A DNA stretch of 64,000 nt from Blautia sp. OF03-15BH (GTDB lineage: Bacteria > Bacillota > Clostridia > Lachnospirales > Lachnospiraceae), in assembly GCF_003463065.1 (NCBI RefSeq), contig NZ_QSCM01000007.1:29827-93826 (forward strand), given 5' to 3'. Positions 1-7,911 of the stretch are shown here, piece by piece. The notes beneath the pieces are model-generated. The model did not search any database. It saw only the letters and a list, made by a program, of their open reading frames with translations, and was not told the origin of the DNA. The position numbers and the translations under genes were made by a program. Every line of letters begins with the position of its first letter. Position 1 is the first letter of the stretch.

Positions 1-31
1 TAATAGAAAAGTACCAAAGAAAGGCAGCTTT

Positions 32-1024
32 ATGACAAATATACAAAGTACAGATGAAAAATACATGCGTGAAGCCCTGAAACAGGCAAAAAAAGCACAG
101 GCTCTCGGAGAAGTTCCGATTGGCTGCGTCATTGTCCATGACGGGAAGATCATTGCCAGGGGCTACAACCGCCGCAATACGGATCAGAGTACCCTTTCTC
201 ATGCAGAGATCACCGCGATACGGAAAGCCGGGAAGGTTTTAAAAGACTGGCGGCTGGAGGGCTGCACTCTTTATGTGACCCTGGAACCCTGTCAGATGTG
301 TGCCGGAGCAATCGTGCAGGCACGGATTCCCAGAGTGGTTATGGGAAGCATGAATGCCAAGGCGGGATGTGCCGGCTCCGTTCTCAATCTTTTGCAGATG
401 AAAGCCTTTAACCATCAGGTGGAGATCAAAAGGGATGTGCTTCGGGAGGAATGCAGTGCGATCCTTCAGGATTTTTTCCGTGAAATGAGGGAAAAGCAGC
501 GGGCAGAACGGGCACCGGGAACGCTGCTCAGGAGTCTTCGAGGGAGTCTTCCGGGTTATGTGATCGTGGAAGGATCCGAAGAAAATGCAGCGGATATCCA
601 GAAGCTGATGGCAGGAAATGAAGCGTATTTTCATCTGGTGCAAGAAGAAATCCCGACGCTGGAGCAGGCAAAAGAGAGTTATACGGTCCTGCCTCCTGGT
701 ACCGGCCGGGATCAGAAGACCTTTGCCGTCTTTTATAAAAAAGGAAAATGTATGGCAGTACTGGATTTCATTTGGGGATATCCGGAAGAAAATACAGGCT
801 TTATCGGACTTTTCATGGTGGCAGCGGATGGTCAGGGAAAAGGGATTGGAAAGAAACTATTCCGGCACATTCGCAAGGCGGCAAGGGAGAATGGTCTGGA
901 AAAACTGCGCCTCGGCTGCTATGCCTCCAATGAACCTGCCCGGAATTTTTGGGAAAAACAGGGATTCCGAACAGTGGATACCCGGGAAAAGGAAGCCGGA
1001 GAATTGCTGGTTATGGAGCTGTAA
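32..1024 (+). CDS. tadA: tRNA adenosine deaminase TadA fused to a GNAT acetyltransferase
   Basis: The N-terminal ~155 residues are a complete TadA, which converts the wobble adenosine of tRNA-Arg(ACG) to inosine. The zinc site and catalytic base are visible: H57-A-E59, then EPCQMC with C87 and C90. After a short linker, residues ~175-330 form a GNAT fold with the acetyl-CoA loop GQGKGIGKK and the late motif ASNEPARNFWEKQGF. Bacterial TadA is normally 150-170 aa, so this 330-aa product is a fusion. The reading frame runs through the junction without a stop or internal ribosome site. The acetyltransferase substrate is unknown. Met12 is an alternative start. The SRP RNA follows, as in the common Firmicutes order tadA-SRP RNA-dnaX. 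Confidence 0.93.
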   Translation: MTNIQSTDEKYMREALKQAKKAQALGEVPIGCVIVHDGKIIARGYNRRNTDQSTLSHAEITAIRKAGKVLKDWRLEGCTLYVTLEPCQMCAGAIVQARIPRVVMGSMNAKAGCAGSVLNLLQMKAFNHQVEIKRDVLREECSAILQDFFREMREKQRAERAPGTLLRSLRGSLPGYVIVEGSEENAADIQKLMAGNEAYFHLVQEEIPTLEQAKESYTVLPPGTGRDQKTFAVFYKKGKCMAVLDFIWGYPEENTGFIGLFMVAADGQGKGIGKKLFRHIRKAARENGLEKLRLGCYASNEPARNFWEKQGFRTVDTREKEAGELLVMEL

Positions 1025-1092
1025 AAGCTTTTACCGGAATGCTCCGGAAGCTTCCTGCTGCAGGTGCTTTGGCGCGAACGGGTAAAATTCAG

Positions 1093-1121
1093 TTGACAAG
1101 CACTCATTTTTCAGTTACAAT
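1093..1121 (+). promoter_or_regulatory. Sigma-A promoter of the SRP RNA
   Basis: TTGACA (1093-1098), a 17-bp spacer and TACAAT (1116-1121) lie just upstream of the SRP RNA. A second possible -10, TATAAA, lies at about 1129-1134. This is a near-consensus housekeeping promoter, as expected for a highly expressed RNA. Confidence 0.8.
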
Positions 1122-1150
1122 AGTCTGGTATAAATTTTGTCATAAAGCTT

Positions 1151-1412
1151 CCGCGCAGCCGGAGAGTTAGCGGTGCTCTGAACCTGCAATCCGCTATAGC
1201 AGGGGTGATACCAATCCGAGGACTTTTCGTTGTGGGGCTGCCTTTTATAAGTGGCGTTGACGTCTGGGTCTTACGCAACAGGACTCTGTGAACCGTGTCA
1301 GGGTAGGAATACAGCAGCACTAAGCAGATTCTCCTGTGTGACGTGAGGCAGCCTGGGCTGAGCTGGCTGTAGGAGTAACGCCTGTGGCGTATTTTCGAAG
1401 TGCGGTGCGCGG
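1151..1412 (+). ncRNA. ffs: Signal recognition particle RNA (large bacterial type)
   Basis: About 262 nt, the size of the Alu-domain-containing Gram-positive SRP RNA. The ends pair (CCGCGCA at 1151 with TGCGCGG at 1406-1412). The Alu-domain segment GAACCTGCAATCCGC is followed by TATAGCAGGGGTG near 1180-1207. The S-domain helix 8 is seen as GTCAGG, then a GGAA tetraloop closed by GTA/TAC, then AGCAGCAC near 1297-1320; this is the Ffh-binding site. The ends are estimated from the terminal pairing. There is no terminator before the next RNA element, which starts about 17 nt downstream. Confidence 0.93.
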
Positions 1413-1428
1413 ATTAAAATATAAACAG

Positions 1429-1534
1429 AAAAAGGGAGTAGCTGCCAATCTGTTCACAGAGAGCAGAATGGTACATGATGGCGTCAGGACGATAGCAATA
1501 TCCGCGTCATGTAAGTGATTAGCGAGACTTTTAT
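1429..1534 (+). promoter_or_regulatory. yybP-ykoY family Mn2+ riboswitch aptamer
   Basis: The two conserved loop strands of the family are present: GGGAGTAGC at 1434-1442 and AGCGAGAC at 1521-1528. They are flanked by a closing helix of A-rich 1429-1434 with CTTTT at 1528-1532. Between them are a first hairpin (CTGT/ACAG core) and a longer arm closed by TACATGA/TCATGTA that carries the family CGTCA segment. The family binds Mn2+ and normally switches on Mn exporters. Here the next genes are hflK and hflC. Confidence 0.82.
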
Positions 1535-1570
1535 CTAAGATATAGAGATGCTTAGGTAGAGGTCTTTTTT
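1524..1570 (+). terminator. Riboswitch expression-platform terminator
   Basis: The arm AGAC...ATCTAAG pairs with CTTAGGTA...GGTCT and is followed by a run of T at 1564-1570. Its 5' arm reuses the 3' strand of the aptamer closing helix (GAGACTTTT). Ligand-stabilised aptamer and terminator are therefore mutually exclusive, which predicts a Mn2+-ON switch. Confidence 0.75.
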
Positions 1571-1576
1571 TATATC

Positions 1577-1656
1577 CGTTTTGCCGGACAGATTTTTGTT
1601 TCCAGGGCAGTCTGGAAATAAAAATCTATCTGGCAGGAAGCCGATAGAGCAAAACG
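1577..1656 (+). repeat. Long palindromic stem-loop between riboswitch and hflK
   Basis: Positions 1583-1605 pair with 1612-1634 at 22 of 23 positions around a 6-nt loop. An outer pair, CGTTTTGC at 1577 with GCAAAACG at 1649, encloses it. A smaller hairpin, CCGGTTT/AAACCGG, follows near 1664-1690. There is no T-run, so it is not a terminator on the + strand. It could protect the hflKC mRNA 5' end or be a small mobile palindrome. Confidence 0.7.
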
Positions 1657-1713
1657 CAAACACCGGTTTTCAGGAAACAGAAACCGGGACAGTCATGAAT
1701 ATGGAGGAAAGAT

Positions 1714-2760
1714 ATGGAAGAACAGAATCAGAACTGGAAGGATGTTGTATACGAACAGGATCCGGAAGAAAAGAAACAGAAAAAAGGCAGAAAAAAGATG
1801 CCGAAACGAATGAAACTTGTCATAGGAGCTGCAGTGGCGGCAGTGGTCCTTCTGCCGGCAGCAGCAGGCTCCTTCTATCAGATCCAGGAACAGGAGCAGG
1901 CGGTGCTGGTGACCTTTGGAAAGCCAAAAGCCGTGACAGAAACGGGACTTCACTTGAAACTTCCGCTGATCCAGCAGGTGAAGAAAGTGAATACCACGAT
2001 CCAGGGCTTTCCGGTCGGGTACAACGAAGCAGATAATGAAGTGGTGGAATCGGAAAGCATTATGATCACTTCCGATTATAATTTTATCGATGTGGATTTC
2101 TTTGTGGAATACCGGATCTCAGATCCAGTGGCGTATCTCTATGCATCCAGAGAGCCGGAGCAGATCTTGAGAAGCATTTCTCAAAGCTGTATCCGGAATG
2201 TGATCGGAAGTTATGTCGTTGATGATGTGCTGACTACCGGAAAAAGTGAGATCCAGGCGAAGATCAAGGAAATGATCATGGAGCAGCTGGAAGAGCAGGA
2301 GATCGGTCTTATGCTTACCAATATCACGATGCAGGATTCCGAACCGCCCACAGCAGAAGTCATGGAAGCCTTTAAAAAAGTAGAGACAGCCAAACAGGGA
2401 AAGGAAACGACCCTGAACAATGCAGAAAAATACAGGAGTGAAAAGCTTCCGGAGGCAGAAGCGGAAGCAGATCAGATCATCAAAAAAGCAGAGGCGGCAA
2501 AGCAGACCCGTGTCAATGAAGCAGAAGGACAGGTAGCCCGCTTCAATGCCATGTATGAGGAATACAAAAAGAATCCGGAGATCACAAAAGAACGGATGTA
2601 CTACGAAGCCATGGAGGATGTTCTTCCTGGTGTCAAGCTTGTGATTGACAGTGGTGACGGGGTGGAAAAGCTTCTGCCGCTGGAAAGTTTTTCCGGTGGC
2701 ACAGACGAAAACACTGCAGATGAACAGACGGGCGAAACAGAAGAAAGCACAGAGAAATAA
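1714..2760 (+). CDS. hflK: HflK-like SPFH membrane protein
   Basis: 348 aa. A charged cytoplasmic head (1-32) is followed by one membrane segment (~33-54) and an SPFH/Band 7 domain (~60-250) beginning QEQEQAVLVTFGK. A long alanine/glutamate/lysine-rich coiled coil and an acidic tail end the protein. HflK and HflC form a membrane cage that modulates the FtsH protease and membrane-protein quality control. The RBS GGAGG sits 8 nt before the ATG. hflC follows after 26 nt, so the two form a pair, and the upstream Mn2+ riboswitch appears to control them. The general SPFH assignment is firm; the HflK name rests on size, order and pairing with hflC. Confidence 0.88.
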   Translation: MEEQNQNWKDVVYEQDPEEKKQKKGRKKMPKRMKLVIGAAVAAVVLLPAAAGSFYQIQEQEQAVLVTFGKPKAVTETGLHLKLPLIQQVKKVNTTIQGFPVGYNEADNEVVESESIMITSDYNFIDVDFFVEYRISDPVAYLYASREPEQILRSISQSCIRNVIGSYVVDDVLTTGKSEIQAKIKEMIMEQLEEQEIGLMLTNITMQDSEPPTAEVMEAFKKVETAKQGKETTLNNAEKYRSEKLPEAEAEADQIIKKAEAAKQTRVNEAEGQVARFNAMYEEYKKNPEITKERMYYEAMEDVLPGVKLVIDSGDGVEKLLPLESFSGGTDENTADEQTGETEESTEK

Positions 2761-2786
2761 CGAGAAGAACGGAGGAAAACAAATCT

Positions 2787-3653
2787 ATGAAAAAGAAAAT
2801 GGCAGCAGGCCTTGCAGTTTGTCTGATCGGAGCGGGAGCACTGGCTTCCTCTCTGACAGTTGCACAGCAGAATGAATACCAGCTGGTCCGTCAGTTTGGT
2901 AAGGTAAAACGGATCATTGCGGAACCCGGAATTTATTTTAAGATTCCTTTTGTGGAGTCGGCATCCACGCTTCCCAAAGAGACGCTGATCTATGATCTGA
3001 TACCTTCCGATGTCATTACGAAGGATAAAAAGACCATGATCTGTGACAGTTATGTTTTATGGCGGATCAAGGATCCACTGAAATTTGCCCAGACCCTGAA
3101 TTCATCTGTCAGCAATGCGGAGAGCAGGTTGAACACCAGTGTATACAATGCCACCAAGAATGTGATCAGCAGTATGGATCAGGATCAGGTCATCAGCGGA
3201 AGGACCGGAAGCCTTTCGGAAAAGGTGATGGAAAACATCGGAACCAACATGGAGCAGTATGGTATTGAACTTCTTTCCTTTGAAACGAAACAGCTGGATC
3301 TTCCCAATGATAATAAGGAAGCGGTCTATGAGCGGATGATCTCAGAAAGAGAAAATATAGCAGCAACTTACACGGCAGAGGGTAATTCAGAGGCCAAGGT
3401 GATCCGTAACACGACGGATAAAGAAGTGGCCATTCAGATTTCCGATGCGGAAAAACAGGCAGAGATCCTGGAGGCAGAAGGAGAAGCAGAGTATATGCGG
3501 ATCCTCTCAGAGGCCTATGCGGATGAGGAGCGGACAGAATTTTACACCTTTGTACGCAGCCTGGATGCCCTGAAGAAATCTATGAAGGGCCAGAACAAAA
3601 CCGTGGTTCTGGATGAAACATCCCCTATTGCCGGAATCTTTTATAAAGAATGA
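2787..3653 (+). CDS. hflC: HflC-like SPFH membrane protein
   Basis: 288 aa with an N-terminal signal-anchor (residues ~5-24) and an SPFH domain starting NEYQLVRQFGKVKRI. The typical HflC stretch ending in an EAEGEAEYMRIL coiled coil precedes the C-terminus FYTFVRSLDALKKS. It is the partner of hflK immediately upstream (26-nt gap, RBS GGAGG) and likely forms the same FtsH-modulating complex. A strong terminator follows, closing the transcription unit. Confidence 0.9.
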   Translation: MKKKMAAGLAVCLIGAGALASSLTVAQQNEYQLVRQFGKVKRIIAEPGIYFKIPFVESASTLPKETLIYDLIPSDVITKDKKTMICDSYVLWRIKDPLKFAQTLNSSVSNAESRLNTSVYNATKNVISSMDQDQVISGRTGSLSEKVMENIGTNMEQYGIELLSFETKQLDLPNDNKEAVYERMISERENIAATYTAEGNSEAKVIRNTTDKEVAIQISDAEKQAEILEAEGEAEYMRILSEAYADEERTEFYTFVRSLDALKKSMKGQNKTVVLDETSPIAGIFYKE

Positions 3654-3663
3654 GTAATCCCTC

Positions 3664-3709
3664 AATCCCCCGCAGAGCAGGCAAATGTCTTCTCTGCGGG
3701 GGATTTTTG
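3664..3709 (+). terminator. Terminator after hflC
   Basis: AATCCCCCGCAGAG (3664-3677) pairs perfectly with CTCTGCGGGGGATT (3692-3705) and is followed by TTTTTG. It separates hflKC from the pst operon. Confidence 0.9.
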
Positions 3710-3719
3710 TGCGGAAATC

Positions 3720-3783
3720 TTACAGAGGTTTACGAGGATTTTACAAAGCTGCGCTTTTTGACTTTACATTTCTTTTCTATACT
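3720..3783 (+). promoter_or_regulatory. Pho-box array and promoter of the pst operon
   Basis: TTACA-like half-sites occur at 3720 (TTACAG), 3729 (TTTACG), 3740 (TTTACA) and 3763 (TTTACA). They are spaced about 10-11 or 22 bp apart, so they lie on one helix face. This matches the direct-repeat PhoP box of Firmicutes (TTAACA/TTTACA with 11-bp period). A good -10, TATACT, lies at 3778-3783 without a properly spaced -35, as is usual for PhoP-activated promoters. Confidence 0.72.
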
Positions 3784-3850
3784 TGGAAACGTAAACGAGG
3801 TAAAGAAAAAAGAAAGCTCGGAAAAAGGGCATAAAAAAGGAGATTATATT

Positions 3851-4720
3851 ATGAGAAAACTAGTTGCAGCAGCTTTAGTAGGAGTTATGACTATGGGCCT
3901 TACCGTATGCGGCGTATCCGCAGATGGAGATTTTGACTCATCCGAAGATATCACCGTTGTTTCCCGTGAGGACGGTTCCGGTACCAGAGGCGCTTTCATC
4001 GAGCTGTTTGGTGTTCAGGAAGAGCAGGATGGCGAGAAAGTAGATATGACTACAGAGGAAGCAAACATCACCAACAGCACTTCCGTTATGATGACCACAG
4101 TGGCAGATGATGAGTATGCGATCGGTTACATCTCTCTCGGTTCTCTGGATGACAGCGTAAAGGCAGTAAAGATCGATGGCGCAGAGGCAAGTGTAGAGGA
4201 CATCAATGACGGAACCTATAAAATTTATCGTCCTTTCAACATTGCAACCAAGGGTGATGTAAGTGAAGCAGCTCAGGATTTTATCAACTACATCATGAGC
4301 AAAGACGGACAGGCTGTTATCGAAGAGAACAAATACATCTCTGTCGGTGAGCCGGAAGAGTACAAATCAAACGGAGCTGAGGGCAAGGTTGTAGTAGCAG
4401 GTTCCTCTTCCGTATCTCCGGTTATGGAAAAACTGAAAGAGGCTTATGAGAAAGTAAACGATAAAGTAGAGATCGAGATTCAGACCAGTGATTCCACCAC
4501 CGGTATGCAGAATACTATCGATGGTATCTGTGACATTGGAATGGCATCCAGAGAGCTGAAAGATTCAGAGACAGAAGCAGGTCTTACCGCTACCGTTATT
4601 GCCAATGATGGTATCGCAGTCGTAGTAAACAATGACAATCCGATCGATGAGTTGACCTCCGATCAGGTAAAGAGCGTATTCACCGGTGAGACAACCACCT
4701 GGGCTGATCTGGAGAAATAA
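3851..4720 (+). CDS. pstS: Phosphate-binding protein PstS with swapped (circularly permuted) lobe order
   Basis: 289 aa from ATG 3851, preceded by AAAGGAG. An upstream in-frame extension to 3650 overlaps hflC and the terminator and was discarded. It has a signal peptide (1-24); the lipobox-like LTVC20 carries Val at -1, so signal-peptidase-I cleavage after VSA24 is also possible. The motif usually found mid-protein, SREDGSGTR, is at residues 38-46 and the late motif IARP/FINYIMSKDGQ follows. The normally N-terminal AGSSSVSP is only at 183-190, followed by GMASREL and finally FTGETTTW at the C-terminus. All expected parts are present but their order is rotated. It delivers phosphate to PstCAB encoded next. 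Confidence 0.88.
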   Translation: MRKLVAAALVGVMTMGLTVCGVSADGDFDSSEDITVVSREDGSGTRGAFIELFGVQEEQDGEKVDMTTEEANITNSTSVMMTTVADDEYAIGYISLGSLDDSVKAVKIDGAEASVEDINDGTYKIYRPFNIATKGDVSEAAQDFINYIMSKDGQAVIEENKYISVGEPEEYKSNGAEGKVVVAGSSSVSPVMEKLKEAYEKVNDKVEIEIQTSDSTTGMQNTIDGICDIGMASRELKDSETEAGLTATVIANDGIAVVVNNDNPIDELTSDQVKSVFTGETTTWADLEK

Positions 4721-4750
4721 TCACAGGGGACATGAAATATCAGGAACATG

Positions 4751-4777
4751 GCGGGCCTCTTCTTTCGGCCCGCTGTT
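4751..4777 (+). terminator. Hairpin between pstS and pstC
   Basis: GCGGGCC (4751-4757) pairs with GGCCCGC (4767-4773), followed by TGTTTCT. It is a weak terminator or mRNA stabiliser, consistent with making more PstS than permease. Confidence 0.6.
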
Positions 4778-4803
4778 TCTGATACTACGATCGGAGAATA
4801 AGA

Positions 4804-5652
4804 ATGATGAAAGAAAAACTCATGCAGGCGGTCTTTTTCATTGCGGCCTGTACCTCTATACTGGCAGTTGCACTGATCTGCCTGTTTCTTTTTGCAAATG
4901 GTATTCCGGCAATCCGGGAAATCGGTGTTTTCAAATTCCTTCTTGGTACCAGATGGAAACCGGGAAATAATATTTTCGGTATCCTTCCTATGATCATGGG
5001 CAGCATTTATGTGACGGCAGGAGCGATCATTATCGGTGTTCCCATTGGAATCATGACTTCCATTTTCATGGCAGAATATTGTCCGAAGAAAATTTACAAG
5101 TTTCTGAAATCTGCTACAGAGCTTCTGGCTGGAATCCCCTCTGTAGTATATGGTTTCTTTGGACTGACGGTTCTGGTGCCGCTGATCCGGGAGCTCCCGC
5201 ACAGCAAAGGAACCAGCATCCTGACAGCGTCCATTCTTCTGGGGATCATGATCCTTCCAACGATCATCGGAGTGACAGAGGCTGCTTTAAGAGCAGTGCC
5301 AAGAAGTTATTATGAAGGTTCACTGGCACTTGGAGCAACACAGGAGAGAAGTATTTTCCGTGTCATGCTGCCAGCTGCAAAATCAGGTGTACTGGCAGGT
5401 GTGGTTCTTGGAATCGGCCGTGCCATCGGTGAGACCATGGCGGTAGTCATGGTAGCAGGAAATCAGGCAAGAATGCCGGCCGGAATCCTGAAGGGAGTCC
5501 GTACCATGACAACAAACATCGTTCTGGAGATGGGATATGCGGCAGATCTGCACAGAGGTGCGTTGATTGCCACCGGCGTAGTACTGTTCGTATTCATCCT
5601 GATCATTAACTTTTCCGTATCCATGCTGAACAGGAGGAAGGACAATGAGTGA
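4804..5652 (+). CDS. pstC: Phosphate ABC transporter permease PstC
   Basis: 282 aa, about six membrane segments. The periplasmic-side stretch AIREIGVFKFLLGTRW is typical of PstC. The EAA loop YEGSLALGATQERSIFRVMLP contacts PstB, and GIGRAIGETMAV matches the family signature. It pairs with PstA to form the phosphate channel. The stop overlaps the pstA start by 8 nt, indicating translational coupling. A second Met directly after the first makes either ATG possible. Confidence 0.93.
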   Translation: MMKEKLMQAVFFIAACTSILAVALICLFLFANGIPAIREIGVFKFLLGTRWKPGNNIFGILPMIMGSIYVTAGAIIIGVPIGIMTSIFMAEYCPKKIYKFLKSATELLAGIPSVVYGFFGLTVLVPLIRELPHSKGTSILTASILLGIMILPTIIGVTEAALRAVPRSYYEGSLALGATQERSIFRVMLPAAKSGVLAGVVLGIGRAIGETMAVVMVAGNQARMPAGILKGVRTMTTNIVLEMGYAADLHRGALIATGVVLFVFILIINFSVSMLNRRKDNE

Positions 5653-6508
5653 GTTCAAAAAAAGAATGGAATCATACCGGAGACATCCCGGCTCTTTCCT
5701 TTTGTTTCTTCTGGTAATGCTATCCGCACTGACCACCTTTGTGGTTCTGCTGTTTTTGATCGCCTATATCCTGATCAAAGGAGTACCGAATCTGAAGCCG
5801 TCTCTGTTTGCCTGGAAATATACCACGGATAACGCTTCCATGCTGCCATCCATCATCAATACGCTGATCATGACGGTAATGTCTCTGCTGATCGCGGTAC
5901 CTTTTGGAATCTTTTCCGCTGTTTATCTGACGGAGTATGCCAAAAAAGGAAATAAACTGGTAGGGATCATCCGGCTGACGACAGAAACACTTTCCGGAAT
6001 CCCGTCTATCGTATACGGACTTTTCGGTTCCCTGTTTTTTGTGACGTATCTGAAATGGAGCTATTCACTGGCTGCCGGAGCACTGACACTGGCAATCATG
6101 ATCCTGCCGCTGGTAATGCGTACCACAGAAGAAGCTTTGAAATCCGTTCCGGATATGTACCGGGAAGGAAGCTTCGGCCTGGGAGCCGGAAAACTGCGTA
6201 CGGTGTTCTGTGTGGTGCTGCCGAGTGCTATTCCGGGAATCCTTTCCGGTGTGATCCTTTCTATTGGACGTATCGTGGGTGAGACTGCTGCATTGATCTA
6301 TACGGCAGGCTCCATTCCGCAGATCCCTTCCAGTATCATGGGATCCGGTGCAACGCTGGCGGTACATATGTACAATCTTTCCAAAGAGGGATTGTATACA
6401 GACCAGGCTTATGCGGTGGCCGTTGTGCTTCTGCTTCTTGTTCTTCTTATTAACTGGGTGTCTGCCAGAATAGCCAGACAACTGACGAAAGGAAAAGAAA
6501 ATGGATAA
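5645..6508 (+). CDS. pstA: Phosphate ABC transporter permease PstA
   Basis: 287 aa, six predicted membrane segments. It carries the PstA-type EAA loop YREGSFGLGAGKLRTVFCVV and GRIVGETAALIYTAGS. The start lies inside the end of pstC behind GGAGGAAGGACA, and the end overlaps pstB by 8 nt. It is the second transmembrane subunit of the phosphate importer. Confidence 0.93.
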   Translation: MSEFKKRMESYRRHPGSFLLFLLVMLSALTTFVVLLFLIAYILIKGVPNLKPSLFAWKYTTDNASMLPSIINTLIMTVMSLLIAVPFGIFSAVYLTEYAKKGNKLVGIIRLTTETLSGIPSIVYGLFGSLFFVTYLKWSYSLAAGALTLAIMILPLVMRTTEEALKSVPDMYREGSFGLGAGKLRTVFCVVLPSAIPGILSGVILSIGRIVGETAALIYTAGSIPQIPSSIMGSGATLAVHMYNLSKEGLYTDQAYAVAVVLLLLVLLINWVSARIARQLTKGKENG

Positions 6509-7250
6509 ACTGACGATCAAAAACCTGGACCTTTACTATTCTGAATTTAAGGCCCTGAAAAATATCAACCTGAACATTCAGGAAAAAGAAATCACGGCAT
6601 TCATCGGCCCCTCCGGCTGTGGTAAATCCACGCTGCTGAAATCCCTGAACCGGATGAATGATCTGGTGGAGGGCTGCCGCATAGAAGGAGAAGTCCTTCT
6701 GGACGGTGAAGATATCTATAAGGATATGGATGTGAACCTGCTCCGGAAAAGAGTAGGTATGGTATTTCAGAAACCCAATCCGTTTCCTATGAGTATTTAT
6801 GATAACATTGCTTACGGTCCCCGGACACACGGGATCCGTTCCAAAGTAAAGCTGGATGAGCTGGTAGAGAATTCTCTTCGCGGAGCAGCCATCTGGGATG
6901 AAGTAAAGGACCGCCTGAAAAAGAGTGCGCTTGGACTTTCCGGAGGACAGCAGCAGAGAATCTGTATTGCGAGAGCCCTGGCAGTCCAGCCAGAGGTTCT
7001 TCTGATGGATGAACCCACCAGTGCACTGGATCCTATTTCCACAGCCAAAGTCGAGGAATTGGCTCTGGAGCTGAAAAAAGACTATACCATCGTTATGGTG
7101 ACCCACAATATGCAGCAGGCCGCCAGAATTTCTGACCGGACCGCATTTTTCCTTCTGGGTGAGGTTGTGGAATTCGGAAAAACAGAACAGATTTTCTCCA
7201 TGCCCAAGGACAAACGGACAGAGGACTATATTACAGGGAGGTTTGGATGA
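6501..7250 (+). CDS. pstB: Phosphate ABC transporter ATPase PstB
   Basis: 249 aa, full length for PstB. It has Walker A GPSGCGKST near residues 33-41, the Q-loop MVFQKPNPFPMSIYDN typical of PstB, signature LSGGQQQR, Walker B LLMDEPTSALD and the H-loop VTHNM. It energises phosphate uptake through PstCA. Both ends overlap neighbouring genes by a few bases, as expected in a tightly coupled operon. Confidence 0.96.
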   Translation: MDKLTIKNLDLYYSEFKALKNINLNIQEKEITAFIGPSGCGKSTLLKSLNRMNDLVEGCRIEGEVLLDGEDIYKDMDVNLLRKRVGMVFQKPNPFPMSIYDNIAYGPRTHGIRSKVKLDELVENSLRGAAIWDEVKDRLKKSALGLSGGQQQRICIARALAVQPEVLLMDEPTSALDPISTAKVEELALELKKDYTIVMVTHNMQQAARISDRTAFFLLGEVVEFGKTEQIFSMPKDKRTEDYITGRFG

Positions 7251-7897
7251 TGAAGACCAAATTCGACGAGCAGCTTGAAGAAATGCATGTGGAACTGATC
7301 AAAATGGGAAGCCTGTGCGAGCAGGCGATCACACTGTCTTCCAGAGCACTCCTGGGAGATGAAAAGAACCAGGTGGAGCAGGTATATTCTGTAGACAGTG
7401 AGATCGACCAGCAGGAGCGTGAGATTGAAAATATCTGTATGCGCCTGCTTCTTCTGCAGCGTCCCTTTGCTTCTGATCTCCGGAAAATCTCTGCGGCACT
7501 GAAAATGATCTCCGATATGGAACGGATCGGAGACCAGGCCTCTGATATCGCAGACATGGTTCCGTATATCCGCTTCAGTGAGGCGAAGAGTAAGGTACAT
7601 ATCGAGGCCATGGCAAAGGCAACGGTGAAGATGGTTACCGACAGTGTAGAGGCCTTTGTACAGGAAGACCTGGATCTGGCGGAGCGAGTGATCGATTCCG
7701 ATGATGAAGTGGATGAGCTTTTTACAAAGGTAAAGAAAGAACTGATAGACCTGATCTATGCGAAGGATATTGATGCCAAGGTTGCACTGGATCTTCTGAT
7801 GACAGCCAAATACTATGAACGGATCGGCGATCATGCGGTGAACATTGCGGAATGGGTGGTTTATTCCATCACAGGAGTGCATAAGAGCAATGAATAA
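7247..7897 (+). CDS. phoU: Phosphate-signalling protein PhoU
   Basis: 216 aa made of two PhoU three-helix repeats. Each ends in the metal-binding motif: MERIGDQASDIADM in the first and YERIGDHAVNIAEW in the second. PhoU links PstB activity to the PhoR kinase and dampens phosphate uptake. The start has two adjacent ATG codons (7247 and 7250) behind GGGAGG and overlaps pstB by 4 nt; phoR starts 14 nt after the stop. Confidence 0.94.
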   Translation: MMKTKFDEQLEEMHVELIKMGSLCEQAITLSSRALLGDEKNQVEQVYSVDSEIDQQEREIENICMRLLLLQRPFASDLRKISAALKMISDMERIGDQASDIADMVPYIRFSEAKSKVHIEAMAKATVKMVTDSVEAFVQEDLDLAERVIDSDDEVDELFTKVKKELIDLIYAKDIDAKVALDLLMTAKYYERIGDHAVNIAEWVVYSITGVHKSNE

Positions 7898-7911
7898 GGG
7901 GGAGTAAAGAA

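Noticed and set aside
3650..3850. N-terminal extension of pstS back to the end of hflC
   Set aside because: It would read through a strong terminator and the promoter region. The ATG at 3851 has a good ribosome site and starts a signal peptide.
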